A DNA stretch of 64,000 nucleotides. Origin: Novosphingobium sp. (GTDB lineage: Bacteria; Pseudomonadota; Alphaproteobacteria; Sphingomonadales; Sphingomonadaceae). Shown here in pieces: positions 25,918 through 35,459 of the stretch. The stretch is from contig NZ_JAUYRV010000039.1 of assembly GCF_030696665.1 (NCBI RefSeq), forward strand, positions 1 through 64,000, read 5' to 3'. A program made the position numbers and the translations under genes. Numbering within the stretch: the stretch's first letter is position 1; each line of letters starts with the position of its first letter. Below the pieces are notes generated by a model that saw only the letters and a list, made by a program, of their open reading frames with translations, was not told the origin of the DNA and did not search any database.

Positions 25918-27548
25918 GCCGGCTGGCTGCCCGCCTCGTGCAGCGCGCGCAGGGCTTTCTTGTCGATCTTCCCGGTCGCGCCAATCGGAATTGTGCCGAT
26001 AATTTCGACCTCGTCTGGCACCCACCACCGCGCGATCCGCGCGGCCAGATAATCGCGGAAAACCTGCGCCAGATCGCGGCCATCGCCCTCGTCCAATGAT
26101 GGGCGAAGCTGGACGTATAATTTGGGCCGCTCGCCCCACTTGTCGTGCGCAATCCCGATCACGGCTGCCAGCGCGACATCGGGATGGGTCAGCAAGGCGT
26201 TCTCGACATCGACCGAACTGATCCACTCGCCGCCGGATTTGATGATGTCCTTGGCTCGGTCGGTTATGCGCACATAGCCGTGCCGGTCAATCGAAGCGAT
26301 ATCGCCGGTATCGAACCAGCCGTCGTCTGATAGCGCGGAATGTGCATGTCCGACATAGCGTTCGATCACTCCTGGCCCGCGCACTTCCAGATGACCGACG
26401 GCAGACCCGTCGCGCGAAAGTGCGCGACCTGATTCATCGACAATCCGGGCATCAATGCCGATCGGACGCCCTTGCTTAAGCGCTTGTTCGCGCTGTTCGT
26501 CCGTGCTCAGCGCCAACACCGATGGTGTCGGCGTTGCCACCAAGCCAACCGGTGAAAGCTCGGTCATGCCCCAAGCGTGGATCACCGTTGTCCCCAACGC
26601 TTCCAGCGCCGCGATCAACGACGCCGGGCAAGCGGAGCCGCCGACCACCACCCTTTGCATCGATGTGCGCGCGATACCGCGTTCTCGCAGATGATCGACA
26701 TAGCCCTGCCACACCGTCGGCACGCCCGCCGCAAACGTCACACCTTCGGCCTCGATCAAGGCGTGAAGTGAGCCTCCATCAAGCTGCGGGCCGGGCATCA
26801 CCAGCTTGGCGCCCACCGCCGGACCGCTGAACGCCAGCCCCCACGTATTGGCATGGTACATCGGAACCACCGGCATGATCACATCGCGCGCCGACAACGC
26901 AAAAGCATCGGGCGCCATCGTGTTCATCGCGTGCAGCGTGTTTGACCGGTGGGTATAGGCCACGCCCTTGGGATCGCCGGTTGTGCCCGAAGTATAGCAC
27001 AGCCCGGCAGTCAGGCGTTCGTCAAAACCTCCCCACGCGCAGTCCGCCCCATCGCAACCAACGATGAACTCGTCCAGATGCGGATATTCGCCAAAGCCGC
27101 CACTGCGGGGATCGTTGATGGTCACGATGGTGCCGATCCCCGGCGCGCGCGCGGCTATCCGACCAGCCTGCGCTACCAGCATGCCATCGGCAAACAGCCA
27201 GCGGTCGCCGGCATGGTTGGCGATATAGGCAAGCTGGTCGTCATGCAGGCGCGGGTTCAGCGTATGGCACACAGCGCCAATGCCCATCACGCCGTACCAC
27301 ACCGCCAGATGATCCAAACTGTTCGATGCGAGCGTTGCGATGACATCGCCTTGGCCTACACCTGCCTTGCGCAACGCCTGCGACACGAGCCGCGCCCGCA
27401 ACGCAAGGTCGGCATAGCTTGACCGGAACACGGAACCATCGGGATACCGGGTTACGATTTCGGTAGCGCCATGCCACTGCGCCGCGCCGTCAAGCAACCG
27501 GTCCACGGTCAGCGGCCAGTCCTGCATCCTTCCACCCATCGGCAACAT
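25911..27548 (-). CDS. AMP-forming acyl-CoA synthetase
   Basis: ANL-superfamily ligase of 545 residues from ATG 27548; the frame is open to 27608. Motifs in order: [11 protein letters not shown] (P-loop), [18 protein letters not shown], and the C-terminal [10 protein letters not shown] with the adenylation Lys. The overall pattern ([25 protein letters not shown]) is that of medium- and long-chain or aromatic acid ligases. It probably activates a carboxylic acid produced in the island pathway. The operator copy ATTGCACACAAT lies 75 bases upstream. Confidence 0.92.
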   Translation of the reverse strand: MLPMGGRMQDWPLTVDRLLDGAAQWHGATEIVTRYPDGSVFRSSYADLALRARLVSQALRKAGVGQGDVIATLASNSLDHLAVWYGVMGIGAVCHTLNPRLHDDQLAYIANHAGDRWLFADGMLVAQAGRIAARAPGIGTIVTINDPRSGGFGEYPHLDEFIVGCDGADCAWGGFDERLTAGLCYTSGTTGDPKGVAYTHRSNTLHAMNTMAPDAFALSARDVIMPVVPMYHANTWGLAFSGPAVGAKLVMPGPQLDGGSLHALIEAEGVTFAAGVPTVWQGYVDHLRERGIARTSMQRVVVGGSACPASLIAALEALGTTVIHAWGMTELSPVGLVATPTPSVLALSTDEQREQALKQGRPIGIDARIVDESGRALSRDGSAVGHLEVRGPGVIERYVGHAHSALSDDGWFDTGDIASIDRHGYVRITDRAKDIIKSGGEWISSVDVENALLTHPDVALAAVIGIAHDKWGERPKLYVQLRPSLDEGDGRDLAQVFRDYLAARIARWWVPDEVEIIGTIPIGATGKIDKKALRALHEAGSQPAY

Positions 27549-27622
27549 CGCGACACCTGCTCCCCGATTGCGCCCATTGCCCCCGCTTCTTTCACGATGA
27601 CAACGCATTGATCATCGCGACA

Positions 27623-27634
27623 ATTGCACACAAT
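27623..27634. promoter_or_regulatory. operator-like palindrome ATTGCACACAAT
   Basis: Variant of the island motif with CAC for CAT, 75 bases before the acyl-CoA synthetase start. It is one of two sites in the 396-base divergent gap 27549-27944, which also has an AT-rich middle (27715-27760) likely to hold the promoters. Confidence 0.65.
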
Positions 27635-27820
27635 GGTGAGTCTTGTCCATATCCGCGCATATGCCCGCGCTGCAGCACGCCCACCCCGGAGAAACCACAA
27701 GCCCGCACCAGAAAACATCATTATAGTATTGTTTTATATATGTTTTTAGTGTCACCTCTACCATCTCGACACTCATTTCCAGCCCCAACCCCATCTCACT
27801 ACAGCAAAACGACAATCATT

Positions 27821-27832
27821 ATTGTGTGCAAT
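27821..27832. promoter_or_regulatory. operator-like palindrome ATTGTGTGCAAT
   Basis: Reverse-complement form of the 27623 site, 113 bases before the homogentisate-dioxygenase-like gene. The two sites are related by inversion around the gap centre. Confidence 0.65.
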
Positions 27833-27944
27833 GTATGTTTCGGTATAGTAGTCACGATGACAGCGCATTTACAGCCAACTGATCGGGGTCTTCCTGTCGG
27901 AGAACTGCACATAATGCGCCAAAATGTCGTGGGGAGTATCAATC

Positions 27945-29276
27945 TTGAGCCAGGAAGAACGACGATCCGCCGCGCAAGGCAGCCCTGCCGGAACCGTCTA
28001 TCAGTCCGGCTTTGCCAACCAGTTTGCCACCGAAGCGGTCGCTGGTGCGCTACCGTCAGGGCAGAACAGCCCGCAGCGCCCACCATTGGGCCTGGTTTCC
28101 GAACTTGTATCGGGCACCGCGTTTGCAGCGCCGCGCGCCTCTAACCGCCGCAGCTACCTGTTCCGGGTCCGGCCGTCGACGCACAACTCGCCGTGGAAGG
28201 AAACTCGGATTCCCCGCTTCCTCACACCGCCCCTCGATTTCGGCCACTATCCCGGCCCACTTCGCTGGTCGTCGATGCGTGACGACGCGGTTCCCGGCAA
28301 TTTCCTAGATGGCATTCAGACCATCAGCGGTAACGGCTCGCCAACGGCACAATCGGGTATGGCAATCCATATCTACAACGCCACCGCGCCGATGTCAGGC
28401 AAGGCGTTTGCCAACAACGATGCCGAAATGCTACTGGTTCCTCAAACAGGCACGCTGCTGGTCACTACAGAGCTTGGCATCCTGTCTATAAGCCCCGGCG
28501 AATTTGCCGTCTTGCCCCGGGGCCTTAAGTTGCGTGTCGATCCGGTGGAAGGGCCATCCTACGGCTTCCTGTGCGAAAACTTCGGCCTGTCGTTCGAGCT
28601 CCCGGAACTCGGCCTGATCGGATCGCATGGCCTTGCCAACACGGCCGATTTCCAAACGCCGGTCGCCGCCTTCGGCAATATCGACGACTCTGTCGAACTA
28701 GTCCTGAAATCCTGCGGCCGGTTCTGGTCGACCCACCTCGATCACGGCGTTTTCGATGTTGTTGCATGGCGCGGCAACTGGGCACCGTACAAGTTCGACA
28801 TGATGAAGTTCAATACCATCGGGTCACTGTCCTACGATCACCCGGATCCGTCGATCTTCTGTGCGCTCACTTCTCCGTCCAGCGCAGTTGCGGGCGGAAA
28901 TATCGATTTCATGATCCTGCCTCCGCGCTGGGTTGTGTCTGAACACAGCTTCCGCCCGCCGGGGTTTCATCGCAATTCCGTAGCCGAATTTCTCGCGCTG
29001 GTCCAAGGCTCGCACGATTCTCGCAATTCTGCATTCCCCCCCGGATCGTTCAGCCTGCACAATTGCTGGACGCCGCACGGTCCCGATACCCAGACGCTGG
29101 AGATCGGGCGCAAAGCCGAACTGGTTCCGCAAAAGATCGATGATACGATGGTGTTCATGCTGGAAACGCGCTTTCCGCTGGAAATGGCCAGTGGCGCGAT
29201 GGCTGCGCCACAGCGCCAGATCAATTGCGCCGATGGCTGGGCGGGATTTGTAAAACGTTTCCCCGATGGCGAATAA
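27945..29276 (+). CDS. hmgA: homogentisate 1,2-dioxygenase-like enzyme 1
   Basis: A cupin-type Fe(II) dioxygenase of about 443 residues. Ligands expected for this family are His342 and Glu348 (FHRNSVAEF) and His378 (TPHGPD), with the catalytic-region DHPDPSIF. The N-terminal FANQFATEA and GQNSPQ segments are also typical. After the Glu ligand it reads GSHDSR where enzymes I recall have GxYDAK or GxYEAK, so the pocket may differ. TTG 27945 has GGGGAG eight bases upstream; ATG 27924 adds seven residues but has no ribosome site. An SDR and a NIPSNAP gene follow. No maleylacetoacetate isomerase or FAH gene is adjacent. Confidence 0.9.
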   Translation: MSQEERRSAAQGSPAGTVYQSGFANQFATEAVAGALPSGQNSPQRPPLGLVSELVSGTAFAAPRASNRRSYLFRVRPSTHNSPWKETRIPRFLTPPLDFGHYPGPLRWSSMRDDAVPGNFLDGIQTISGNGSPTAQSGMAIHIYNATAPMSGKAFANNDAEMLLVPQTGTLLVTTELGILSISPGEFAVLPRGLKLRVDPVEGPSYGFLCENFGLSFELPELGLIGSHGLANTADFQTPVAAFGNIDDSVELVLKSCGRFWSTHLDHGVFDVVAWRGNWAPYKFDMMKFNTIGSLSYDHPDPSIFCALTSPSSAVAGGNIDFMILPPRWVVSEHSFRPPGFHRNSVAEFLALVQGSHDSRNSAFPPGSFSLHNCWTPHGPDTQTLEIGRKAELVPQKIDDTMVFMLETRFPLEMASGAMAAPQRQINCADGWAGFVKRFPDGE

Positions 29277-29312
29277 CGCGCCGCATATGCCGGCTCACAG
29301 GAGAATTTGGTC

Positions 29313-30068
29313 ATGACGCGCGTTGCATTGGTCATCGGCGGTGCCAGCGGGATCGGCGCGGCATCGGCCCGCCTGCTGGCTACAGACGGGCTCACCGTGG
29401 CCGTCGCCGATCTTGCGTTGCCTGCGGCCGCACAAGTCGCAACGTCGCTTGACGGCAACGGCCATGTAGGATTTGCTGTCGATGTCGCCAACGCAGAAAG
29501 CATCGCAGCGCTGTTCGATGCCGCTGAAAACCTGCTCGGCCCGGTGTCGGTGGTGGTGATCTCGGCCGGCACCAACGGCTATGTCGACGGCAAGCGGCCA
29601 ACTTTGCGCCAGACCAGCCTTGAAAGCTGGAACCGCGTGCAGGCGATCAATGCCACCGGGCCATTTTTGGTGATTGGTGAAATGCTGCGGCGGCGCGAAG
29701 CCTTGCCCGTCCAGCATGGCCGCATCATCCTGATCGCGTCGATGTCCTCGCAGAATGCTGCGGTGAACAGTCCGGCCTCCTACATCGCATCCAAGGGTGC
29801 TGTCACAGCGCTGACCAAAGCGGCGGCGGGCGAAGGCGCACAATTCGGGTTGACGGTAAACGCCGTGGCCCCCGGCGCGATCGATACGCCGATGCTGCGC
29901 GCTGTAATGCCGCCAGAACGTGACGCCGCCTACTTCTCCACCACCGTCGCAGGGCGTGCCGGATCGCCCCACGAAATTGCCGCAGCGGTGGCCTTCCTCG
30001 CTTCGCCCGGTGCATCCTATGTCAACGGTGCCTGCATCGATGTGAACGGCGGAATGTTGATGCGCTAA
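29313..30068 (+). CDS. short-chain dehydrogenase/reductase 5
   Basis: A 251-residue classical SDR: GGASGIG near the N-terminus, IASMSSQN with the active-site Ser and YIASKGA. The C-terminus is YVNGACIDVNGGMLMR. ATG 29313 is preceded by AGGAGAA. It lies 36 bases after the HGD-like gene and 37 before the NIPSNAP gene, so the three form one unit. Substrate unknown. Confidence 0.9.
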   Translation: MTRVALVIGGASGIGAASARLLATDGLTVAVADLALPAAAQVATSLDGNGHVGFAVDVANAESIAALFDAAENLLGPVSVVVISAGTNGYVDGKRPTLRQTSLESWNRVQAINATGPFLVIGEMLRRREALPVQHGRIILIASMSSQNAAVNSPASYIASKGAVTALTKAAAGEGAQFGLTVNAVAPGAIDTPMLRAVMPPERDAAYFSTTVAGRAGSPHEIAAAVAFLASPGASYVNGACIDVNGGMLMR

Positions 30069-30105
30069 ACCGTCCCAGCTCCTGCACGATACCTACGGAG
30101 GCCTT

Positions 30106-30684
30106 GTGCAACGATACTTACTGACCACCGACACGATCGCCCCTGCCGATTTCGAAGCCTATGTTGCGCACCAGCGCCAGACCTTTGCCAGCCCGCCGGA
30201 CAGTTGCATTGCAGCTTGGCTGCCCAAATTTGGCACGCCCAACCAGATGACGCTGGTGCAGGATATCACCGACCTCCCCGATCTTCCCGCCGTGCTGCCG
30301 CTTCCGCCAGGCGCCCGCCTGCTGGCGCGGGCGCGCGAAGCTGTCGATGTCATCCGGCCCTTTCCGGTAGCCCTTGGCGACCGTAAGCTGTGCGAACTGC
30401 GCACCTATCGCATCACGCCCGCGTTACGCGACGAATTCCTGGCATTGAAGACCGCGATATTGCCACTGCGCGAGAGTTATTCCCCCAGCTACGGCGTGTT
30501 CACCCCGGTCACCGGCGATACCAGCCTTGTGATGCACTTGTGGGGGTACGCCAGCCTCGATGATCGTGATGCGGTGCGTGCGCGGCTGAAAGGCGATGCC
30601 GCGTGGAGCGAATACATCAGCCTCATCCTACCGATGATCGTCGAGATGCAATCGAGCCTGATCATGCCCATTCTCGCCGGCTAA
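30106..30684 (+). CDS. NIPSNAP-domain protein 2
   Basis: A 192-residue protein with a C-terminal NIPSNAP-type domain (CELRTYRITPALRDEFLALK and HLWGYASLDDRDAVRARL, about residues 88-190) and a degenerate N-terminal copy. GTG 30106 follows GGAGG. It is the second NIPSNAP gene of the island (the first is at 11022), which suggests these ferredoxin-like-fold proteins have a real catalytic or binding role in the pathway. Function otherwise undefined. Confidence 0.75.
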   Translation: MQRYLLTTDTIAPADFEAYVAHQRQTFASPPDSCIAAWLPKFGTPNQMTLVQDITDLPDLPAVLPLPPGARLLARAREAVDVIRPFPVALGDRKLCELRTYRITPALRDEFLALKTAILPLRESYSPSYGVFTPVTGDTSLVMHLWGYASLDDRDAVRARLKGDAAWSEYISLILPMIVEMQSSLIMPILAG

Positions 30685-30709
30685 CCTGTCGGCTGCCGGC
30701 GCCGGGGCC

Positions 30710-31738
30710 TCAGCCGGGCAGGAACACTGCCTTCCCGCCCGTCTGCCGGTCAAACCGTTCGAACGCCTGCTGCGCGCTGGCAAGCGGCCAGCGATCGGTG
30801 AACAACGCATCAAGATCCAGCCCATGCTCGATCACGAAGTCGGCGCAATCCTTTTGCCCGATGCTTGACATCGTCCACGATGTCAGGACCGTCAGTTGCT
30901 TGCGCAGCCGGGCATAGACATCGAAGTCCACACGCGCGCCTACGCCGACGAAGCACACCGTCGCCCATGTCCCGGCAATCTCCAGCGCAGCGTCTGCAGC
31001 CGGTTGGCTCCCCGATGTCTCAAGCACCATCGGCGCACCTTGGCCTGCGGTCAGGTCGCGAATCTGCGCCATCGCGCCGGGATCGCCTGCATTCAGCGCG
31101 TGCCACGCCCCGGCAGCCCGGGCCGCCTCCAGCCGCGCGGGCTGCACATCCAGCGCGATCACGCGCGCGCCTTGCGCCGCTGCCAGCATCGTGGCCGACA
31201 GCCCGACCGGACCCTGCCCGAAGATGACAATGGTGTGCCTGCCATTCAATCCCATGCGGTCCAGCGCACCCCACGCCGTCCCAGTGCCGCATCCGATCGC
31301 CGCGCCTGCCGCGAAACTGAGGCGCTCGTCCAGCGGCAGCAGCGTATATGCGGGCACTTTCATGAACGGTGCAAAGGCTCCGTGAGCATCGCGCCCGTGC
31401 AGCTTCATCGCGCCTGACGAACACATTTGCGTCCATCCCGCCCGGCAATCGGCGCAGGCGGTGCAGCCCTCGTAATGGTGCACCATAACGCGCATACCTT
31501 CGCGCGCCAGCTGTGGCGGCACGCCTCGCCCCACCGCAACCACGATTCCGGCAGGTTCATGCCCAGCAATTACCGGCGGTCCTGCAACTGGATCGGCCGC
31601 CGCGCGAAAGCGGTGCAGGTCGGTGCCGCATACGCCCGCAGCGCAAATCGCGATCACCGCTTCGCCGTGGCCGGGTGCAGGGTCGGCGAATGTCTGCAGC
31701 GAAACAGTCCGTTCTCCGGTGATGACTACGCCCTGCAT
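30710..31738 (-). CDS. zinc-dependent alcohol dehydrogenase (MDR family)
   Basis: A 342-residue medium-chain dehydrogenase: catalytic zinc ligands in CGTDLHRF and GHEPAG, a structural-zinc loop with four cysteines (CTACADCRAGWTQMC), and cofactor motif GQGPVGLSA. It probably oxidises a pathway alcohol with NAD(P). ATG 31738 has GGAAG six bases upstream; the longer open frame to 31846 crosses the operators and is rejected. It converges on the NIPSNAP 2 gene and is divergent from the lyase operon. Confidence 0.92.
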   Translation of the reverse strand: MQGVVITGERTVSLQTFADPAPGHGEAVIAICAAGVCGTDLHRFRAAADPVAGPPVIAGHEPAGIVVAVGRGVPPQLAREGMRVMVHHYEGCTACADCRAGWTQMCSSGAMKLHGRDAHGAFAPFMKVPAYTLLPLDERLSFAAGAAIGCGTGTAWGALDRMGLNGRHTIVIFGQGPVGLSATMLAAAQGARVIALDVQPARLEAARAAGAWHALNAGDPGAMAQIRDLTAGQGAPMVLETSGSQPAADAALEIAGTWATVCFVGVGARVDFDVYARLRKQLTVLTSWTMSSIGQKDCADFVIEHGLDLDALFTDRWPLASAQQAFERFDRQTGGKAVFLPG

Positions 31739-31773
31739 ATACCGCTTCCGTATTTGAAATTCCCACCCTCCAG

Positions 31774-31784
31774 ATTGCATACAA
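31774..31784. promoter_or_regulatory. operator-like motif ATTGCATACAA (ADH/lyase gap)
   Basis: Eleven-base match to the island motif, 36 bases upstream of the alcohol dehydrogenase start, in a 113-base divergent gap that also holds the site at 31802. Confidence 0.7.
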
Positions 31785-31801
31785 AGCTGATTGACGCAAA
31801 C

Positions 31802-31812
31802 ATGCATACAAT
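31802..31812. promoter_or_regulatory. operator-like motif ATGCATACAAT (ADH/lyase gap)
   Basis: Second copy in this gap, 28 bases after the first, so centre spacing is close to three helical turns. It lies 40 bases before the lyase ATG at 31852. Confidence 0.65.
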
Positions 31813-31851
31813 CTACCAAGATGAAACAGGCGCGAGTTGACGACAATCACG

Positions 31852-32760
31852 ATGGGCAGGATTCAACCAAGCGACATGCATGAAAACTCTTCGTCGGCGC
31901 TGAACATTCGCCTCGCGAAAATGTTGTCCGAACGCCGTGCGGTGATCGTTCCGGGCGCAGCAAATGCGCTCTCCGCGCGCATCATCGAAGACATCGGTTT
32001 CGAAGCGATCTACATCACCGGAGCGGGCGTCTCGAACACCACGCTGGCGCTACCCGACCTCGGGTTCATCGGCCTTTCCGACATCGTGCAGCATACAATT
32101 GCCATCAGGCAGGCCGCCACCTTGCCGCTGATCGTCGATGCAGACACCGGTTTCGGGAATGCGCTGAACGTGCACTACACTGTCCGCGCGCTCGAAGCCG
32201 CAGGTGCGAACGGCATCCAGCTTGAAGATCAGGTCATGCCCAAGAAGTGCGGACACTTCGCCAGCAAGGCCGTCATATCGCGCAGCGAAGCGGTCGAACG
32301 CATCCGCGCCGCAGTCGAAGCACGGCGCGATCCCAATTTCCAGATCATCGCTCGTACCGATGCCCGCGCTGTACACGGCCTCGACGAAGCGCTTGAACGC
32401 GCCGCGCTCTTCCGCAAGGCTGGAGCGGACGCGTTGTTCGTCGAAGCTCCGGAAAACCGCGCCGAAATCGAAAGCATCATTGCGGGGACCGACGCGCCGC
32501 ACATCGTCAATCTGGTGATCGGGGGCAAAACTCCCACGGTCGGCCAGGAGGAAGCGCGCCAATTGGGCTGCGCGATGCTGCTCTATGCCAACGTGGCGTT
32601 GCAGTCCGCCATTTTCGGTATGCAATCTGCACTTTCTGTCCTCAAGGCCGATGGTCGCGTCGATGAGACTACGCAGGGCATTGCGAGCTTCGATGACCGG
32701 CAGCGTCTGGTGCGCAAGCCGGAATTCGACGAACTCGATCGCCTTCACGCCATTTCATGA
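31852..32760 (+). CDS. isocitrate lyase/PEP mutase superfamily C-C lyase
   Basis: About 302 residues, TIM-barrel lyase: DADTGFGN (Mg site), QLEDQ, and the loop motif KKCGH. The catalytic Cys of that loop marks C-C lyases (isocitrate, 2-methylisocitrate and 2,3-dimethylmalate lyases) rather than phosphonate mutases. Expected products are pyruvate or glyoxylate plus an acid such as propionate. The start is uncertain: TTG 31837, ATG 31852 and ATG 31876 are all possible. It leads the unit lyase - SDR - isochorismatase-like - PrpF-like. With LeuCD and PrpF homologues in the same island, a dimethylmalate-type substrate is a good candidate, by inference. Confidence 0.88.
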   Translation: MGRIQPSDMHENSSSALNIRLAKMLSERRAVIVPGAANALSARIIEDIGFEAIYITGAGVSNTTLALPDLGFIGLSDIVQHTIAIRQAATLPLIVDADTGFGNALNVHYTVRALEAAGANGIQLEDQVMPKKCGHFASKAVISRSEAVERIRAAVEARRDPNFQIIARTDARAVHGLDEALERAALFRKAGADALFVEAPENRAEIESIIAGTDAPHIVNLVIGGKTPTVGQEEARQLGCAMLLYANVALQSAIFGMQSALSVLKADGRVDETTQGIASFDDRQRLVRKPEFDELDRLHAIS

Positions 32761-32782
32761 CATTAAGCGGCAAGGCCTGACC

Positions 32783-33562
32783 ATGCGTGGCAAGAATGCC
32801 ATTGTCACCGGCGGTAACGGCGCGATTGGACGGGCGATTGCGCTCAACCTCGCCCATGCTGGCTGCAACGTCGCGGTGATCGACCTTGCCTGTGCCGACG
32901 ACGTCTGTGCAGCCATTGCTGCCACCGGAAACTATGCCGCCGCGGTTACCGCTGACCTGAGCAATCCCGCCGCCGCAAGGGCTGCGATTGCCAGCGCTAC
33001 AGAGGCACTGGGCGGGTTCGACATCCTCGTCAATGCCGCTGGCATCGTCTCGGCTGGATCATTTGCCAAGCTGGCCGGGGCTGAATGGGACCGTGTTCTT
33101 GCCACCAATCTGACCTCGGTGTTCACATGCTGTCAGGCGGCGATTGCCCCCCTGCGCCAGCGTCAGCTCGACAATAGCGGTGAGTGCGGAGGGCGCATTA
33201 TCAACATCGGCTCGGTGTTGGCCAAGAATGGCGGCAACGCCCGCCCGTGGATCGACCCTGCCGAACAGGACCGCTCGGGCAACGTCGCTTATGCAGTGAG
33301 CAAGGCTGGGGTCCATACCCTGACCAGCTATCTGGCGCGTGAACTTGCGGCAGACGGCATTACCGTCAATGCCGTAGCCCCCGGACCGATCGCAACGGCG
33401 ATGACCACCAGCTTTCCCGAAGCCCTCAAATCGCTGATCCCGGCAGGCCGGATGGGCACGGCGGCAGACGTCGCGGCAGTAGTCGCCTTCCTTGCCGGCG
33501 CGGGCGCTGCCTATGTCACGGGCGAAATCATAGACGTCAACGGCGGGCTCTGGTCCGACTAA
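32783..33562 (+). CDS. short-chain dehydrogenase/reductase 6
   Basis: A 259-residue SDR: TGGNGAIG, NAAGIV, INIGSVLAKNGG and YAVSKAG with the Tyr-Lys pair. It has a longer insert between the Ser and Tyr motifs (RPWIDPAEQDRSG) than its island neighbours. ATG 32783 follows CAAGG. It lies 22 bases after the lyase and 16 before the isochorismatase-like gene. Confidence 0.9.
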   Translation: MRGKNAIVTGGNGAIGRAIALNLAHAGCNVAVIDLACADDVCAAIAATGNYAAAVTADLSNPAAARAAIASATEALGGFDILVNAAGIVSAGSFAKLAGAEWDRVLATNLTSVFTCCQAAIAPLRQRQLDNSGECGGRIINIGSVLAKNGGNARPWIDPAEQDRSGNVAYAVSKAGVHTLTSYLARELAADGITVNAVAPGPIATAMTTSFPEALKSLIPAGRMGTAADVAAVVAFLAGAGAAYVTGEIIDVNGGLWSD

Positions 33563-33578
33563 TCTCAGGAGAATTTCC

Positions 33579-34160
33579 GTGGTAACGAAAACCGCCCTGC
33601 TGCTGCTCGACCTCCAGAACGAAATGGTCGATCCGAAGGGCAAGATCGGCGGGGGCGGCCTTGCCAAGGTCGTCCATGATCGCGGCGTGTTGGCAAAAGC
33701 GGCCAAAGCTCTGGAATGGGCACGCAGTAACGACCATGCGATCGTCCATATTCGCCTCGGTTTCCGCGCAGACTATGCCGATTGCCTCAGCGTTGCACCG
33801 CGCATCGCCAAGCTGAAAGAAAACGGCGCGGCGATCGTGGGCACTTGGGGCACCGAATTTCCGGATGTCATTGCGCCACTCGCGGACGAACTGGTCGTGA
33901 CCAAGAGTTGCGTCAATCCGTTCTACAACACTGGCCTGCTGAACTGGCTGTTTGCGCACAGCATCACCCACATCGTCATTGGCGGCGTGGTGACCAATCT
34001 TGTCGTCGAAGCGACCGCGCGTGCGGCTGACGACGCCGGGCTGGCGATCACCGTCCTCGAAGACGTGTGCGCCGCGCCCAATGCCGAATGGCACCGCTTC
34101 TGTGTCGAGAGCATCCTGCCAATGTTCGCCACGGTCACCACTACCGACACGCTGGCCTGA
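33579..34160 (+). CDS. isochorismatase-like hydrolase lacking the catalytic Cys
   Basis: A 193-residue isochorismatase-fold protein: LLLLDLQNEM with the conserved Asp and VVTKSCVNPF with the conserved Lys. The cis-peptide motif GGVVTNLVVEATAR is where cysteine hydrolases (nicotinamidase, maleamate amidohydrolase, N-carbamoylsarcosinase) have Cys; here that position is Val. A vinyl-ether hydrolase activity as in true isochorismatases, or another non-amidase reaction, is more likely than amide hydrolysis. GTG 33579 is preceded by AGGAGAA. It sits between SDR 6 and the PrpF-like gene. Confidence 0.85.
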   Translation: MVTKTALLLLDLQNEMVDPKGKIGGGGLAKVVHDRGVLAKAAKALEWARSNDHAIVHIRLGFRADYADCLSVAPRIAKLKENGAAIVGTWGTEFPDVIAPLADELVVTKSCVNPFYNTGLLNWLFAHSITHIVIGGVVTNLVVEATARAADDAGLAITVLEDVCAAPNAEWHRFCVESILPMFATVTTTDTLA

Positions 34161-34187
34161 CCCCCGCCCGAGAAAGGCACCACGGCC

Positions 34188-35426
34188 ATGACCAAGCACC
34201 CAACGGCATCACCTGTCGCTACCGGCCGGTCATGGGCCAACCGGCACGATGATCTCATCCTCGTGCCGGTAAGCTGGTATCGCGGCGGTACCAGCAAGGT
34301 CTTCTTCGTTGAACGCTGCGAGATAGCAGACCTTTCTCCCGACGAACGCGATCGCTGGATTCTCGCGCTGTTCGGGTCGCCCGACCTCCGGCAAATCGAC
34401 GGAGTAGGTGGCGCCGATCAGGTCACCAGCAAGTTCGCAATTGTCGGCCCGCCTACCCGGCCCGGTGCCGATATTGACTACAACTTCCTGCAAGTCGGCA
34501 TCGAGAACGGCTTTGTCACCGACGACCTGAACTGCGGCAACGTCTCAGCTGCGGTTGCGCTTTACGCGATAGATAGGGGCTATGTCCGCCCCGCACAGGA
34601 TGGTTTTGCGCAAGTGTGCATCCACAATCTCAACGATGGAAAGTTGTTGTATTCGCGCCTTGAAGTGCGCGGCGGCAAGGCCGTCACCGAAGGCGATTTC
34701 GTATGCGAGGGCGTGCCCGGAAGCGGCGCTCCGATCGCGCTCGATTTCCGCGACGCCGTGGGCGGGCGCACTGGCAAGCTGTTCCCGACCGGCAACTTGC
34801 GCGATACGTTTGACGTACCGGGATATGGCGAAGTCGAAGTCTCAATCACGGAAATCGCCAACCTTATCGCTTTCGTCCCGGCATCCGCGTTCGGGCTGCG
34901 GGGCAACGAAGATCCGGTCGTGCTGCAAAACACGCCCGGCCTTACTGCAGCTGTCGAATGGCTGCGCGGAGCGGTGGCGACGGCGCTTGGCCTCGCCACA
35001 TCACCTGCCGAGGCGAAAATCCAGTCGCCGGGCACGCCGTTCGTGGCGCTGATGTCCGCGCCGCAAGACTGGAAAACCTTCGGCTTCGGTGTTGAGCGGC
35101 AAGCCGGGGAATGCGACATTATGGGCCGTGGTTACAGCCTTGAAGCGTTTACCAAAGCCTATTGGGGCACTGGCAGCGTCTGTACGGGCGTGGTCGCGGC
35201 AACGCCCGGAACCGTCGTCAACGATCTGGTCCGCGGGTCTGCAATCGAAACCGGCGTAATCCGCATAGCCCACCCGTCTGGTGTGCTCAGCGTTGAAATC
35301 GGCCTGGATTGCGGCACCGGAGGCGGAACCGATGCGACCGTACGCAAAGCCGCACTGTTGCGTACTGCGCGACGGATGATGCTGGGTACCTCCGAAGTGC
35401 CCACGGACCGGGTTTTCACCGATTAA
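34188..35426 (+). CDS. PrpF-family isomerase (methylaconitate/oxalomesaconate/methylitaconate type)
   Basis: A 412-residue PrpF-family protein with the diaminopimelate-epimerase-like fold: N-terminal YRGGTSKVFF, GADQVTSKFAIV, NCGNVSAAV with the conserved Cys, and GGGTDATVRKAAL near the end. Characterised relatives isomerise double bonds of dicarboxylic or tricarboxylic acids: 2-methylaconitate (PrpF), 4-oxalomesaconate (GalD) and methylitaconate/dimethylmaleate (Mii). ATG 34188 is preceded by GAAAGG. Next to a KKCGH lyase and in the same regulon as LeuCD it would logically feed the hydratase. Which acid it uses is unknown. Confidence 0.9.
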   Translation: MTKHPTASPVATGRSWANRHDDLILVPVSWYRGGTSKVFFVERCEIADLSPDERDRWILALFGSPDLRQIDGVGGADQVTSKFAIVGPPTRPGADIDYNFLQVGIENGFVTDDLNCGNVSAAVALYAIDRGYVRPAQDGFAQVCIHNLNDGKLLYSRLEVRGGKAVTEGDFVCEGVPGSGAPIALDFRDAVGGRTGKLFPTGNLRDTFDVPGYGEVEVSITEIANLIAFVPASAFGLRGNEDPVVLQNTPGLTAAVEWLRGAVATALGLATSPAEAKIQSPGTPFVALMSAPQDWKTFGFGVERQAGECDIMGRGYSLEAFTKAYWGTGSVCTGVVAATPGTVVNDLVRGSAIETGVIRIAHPSGVLSVEIGLDCGTGGGTDATVRKAALLRTARRMMLGTSEVPTDRVFTD

Positions 35427-35459
35427 CGCAGGCGCCCCTGCTCCTTGCGCCATGCCAAT

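Noticed and set aside
32089..32101. Operator-like GCATACAATTG inside the lyase coding sequence
   Set aside because: Only a partial match and located in codons well inside the gene; likely chance.
31852..32760. Phosphoenolpyruvate phosphonomutase
   Set aside because: The loop motif KKCGH with catalytic Cys belongs to C-C lyases; no phosphonate genes are nearby.
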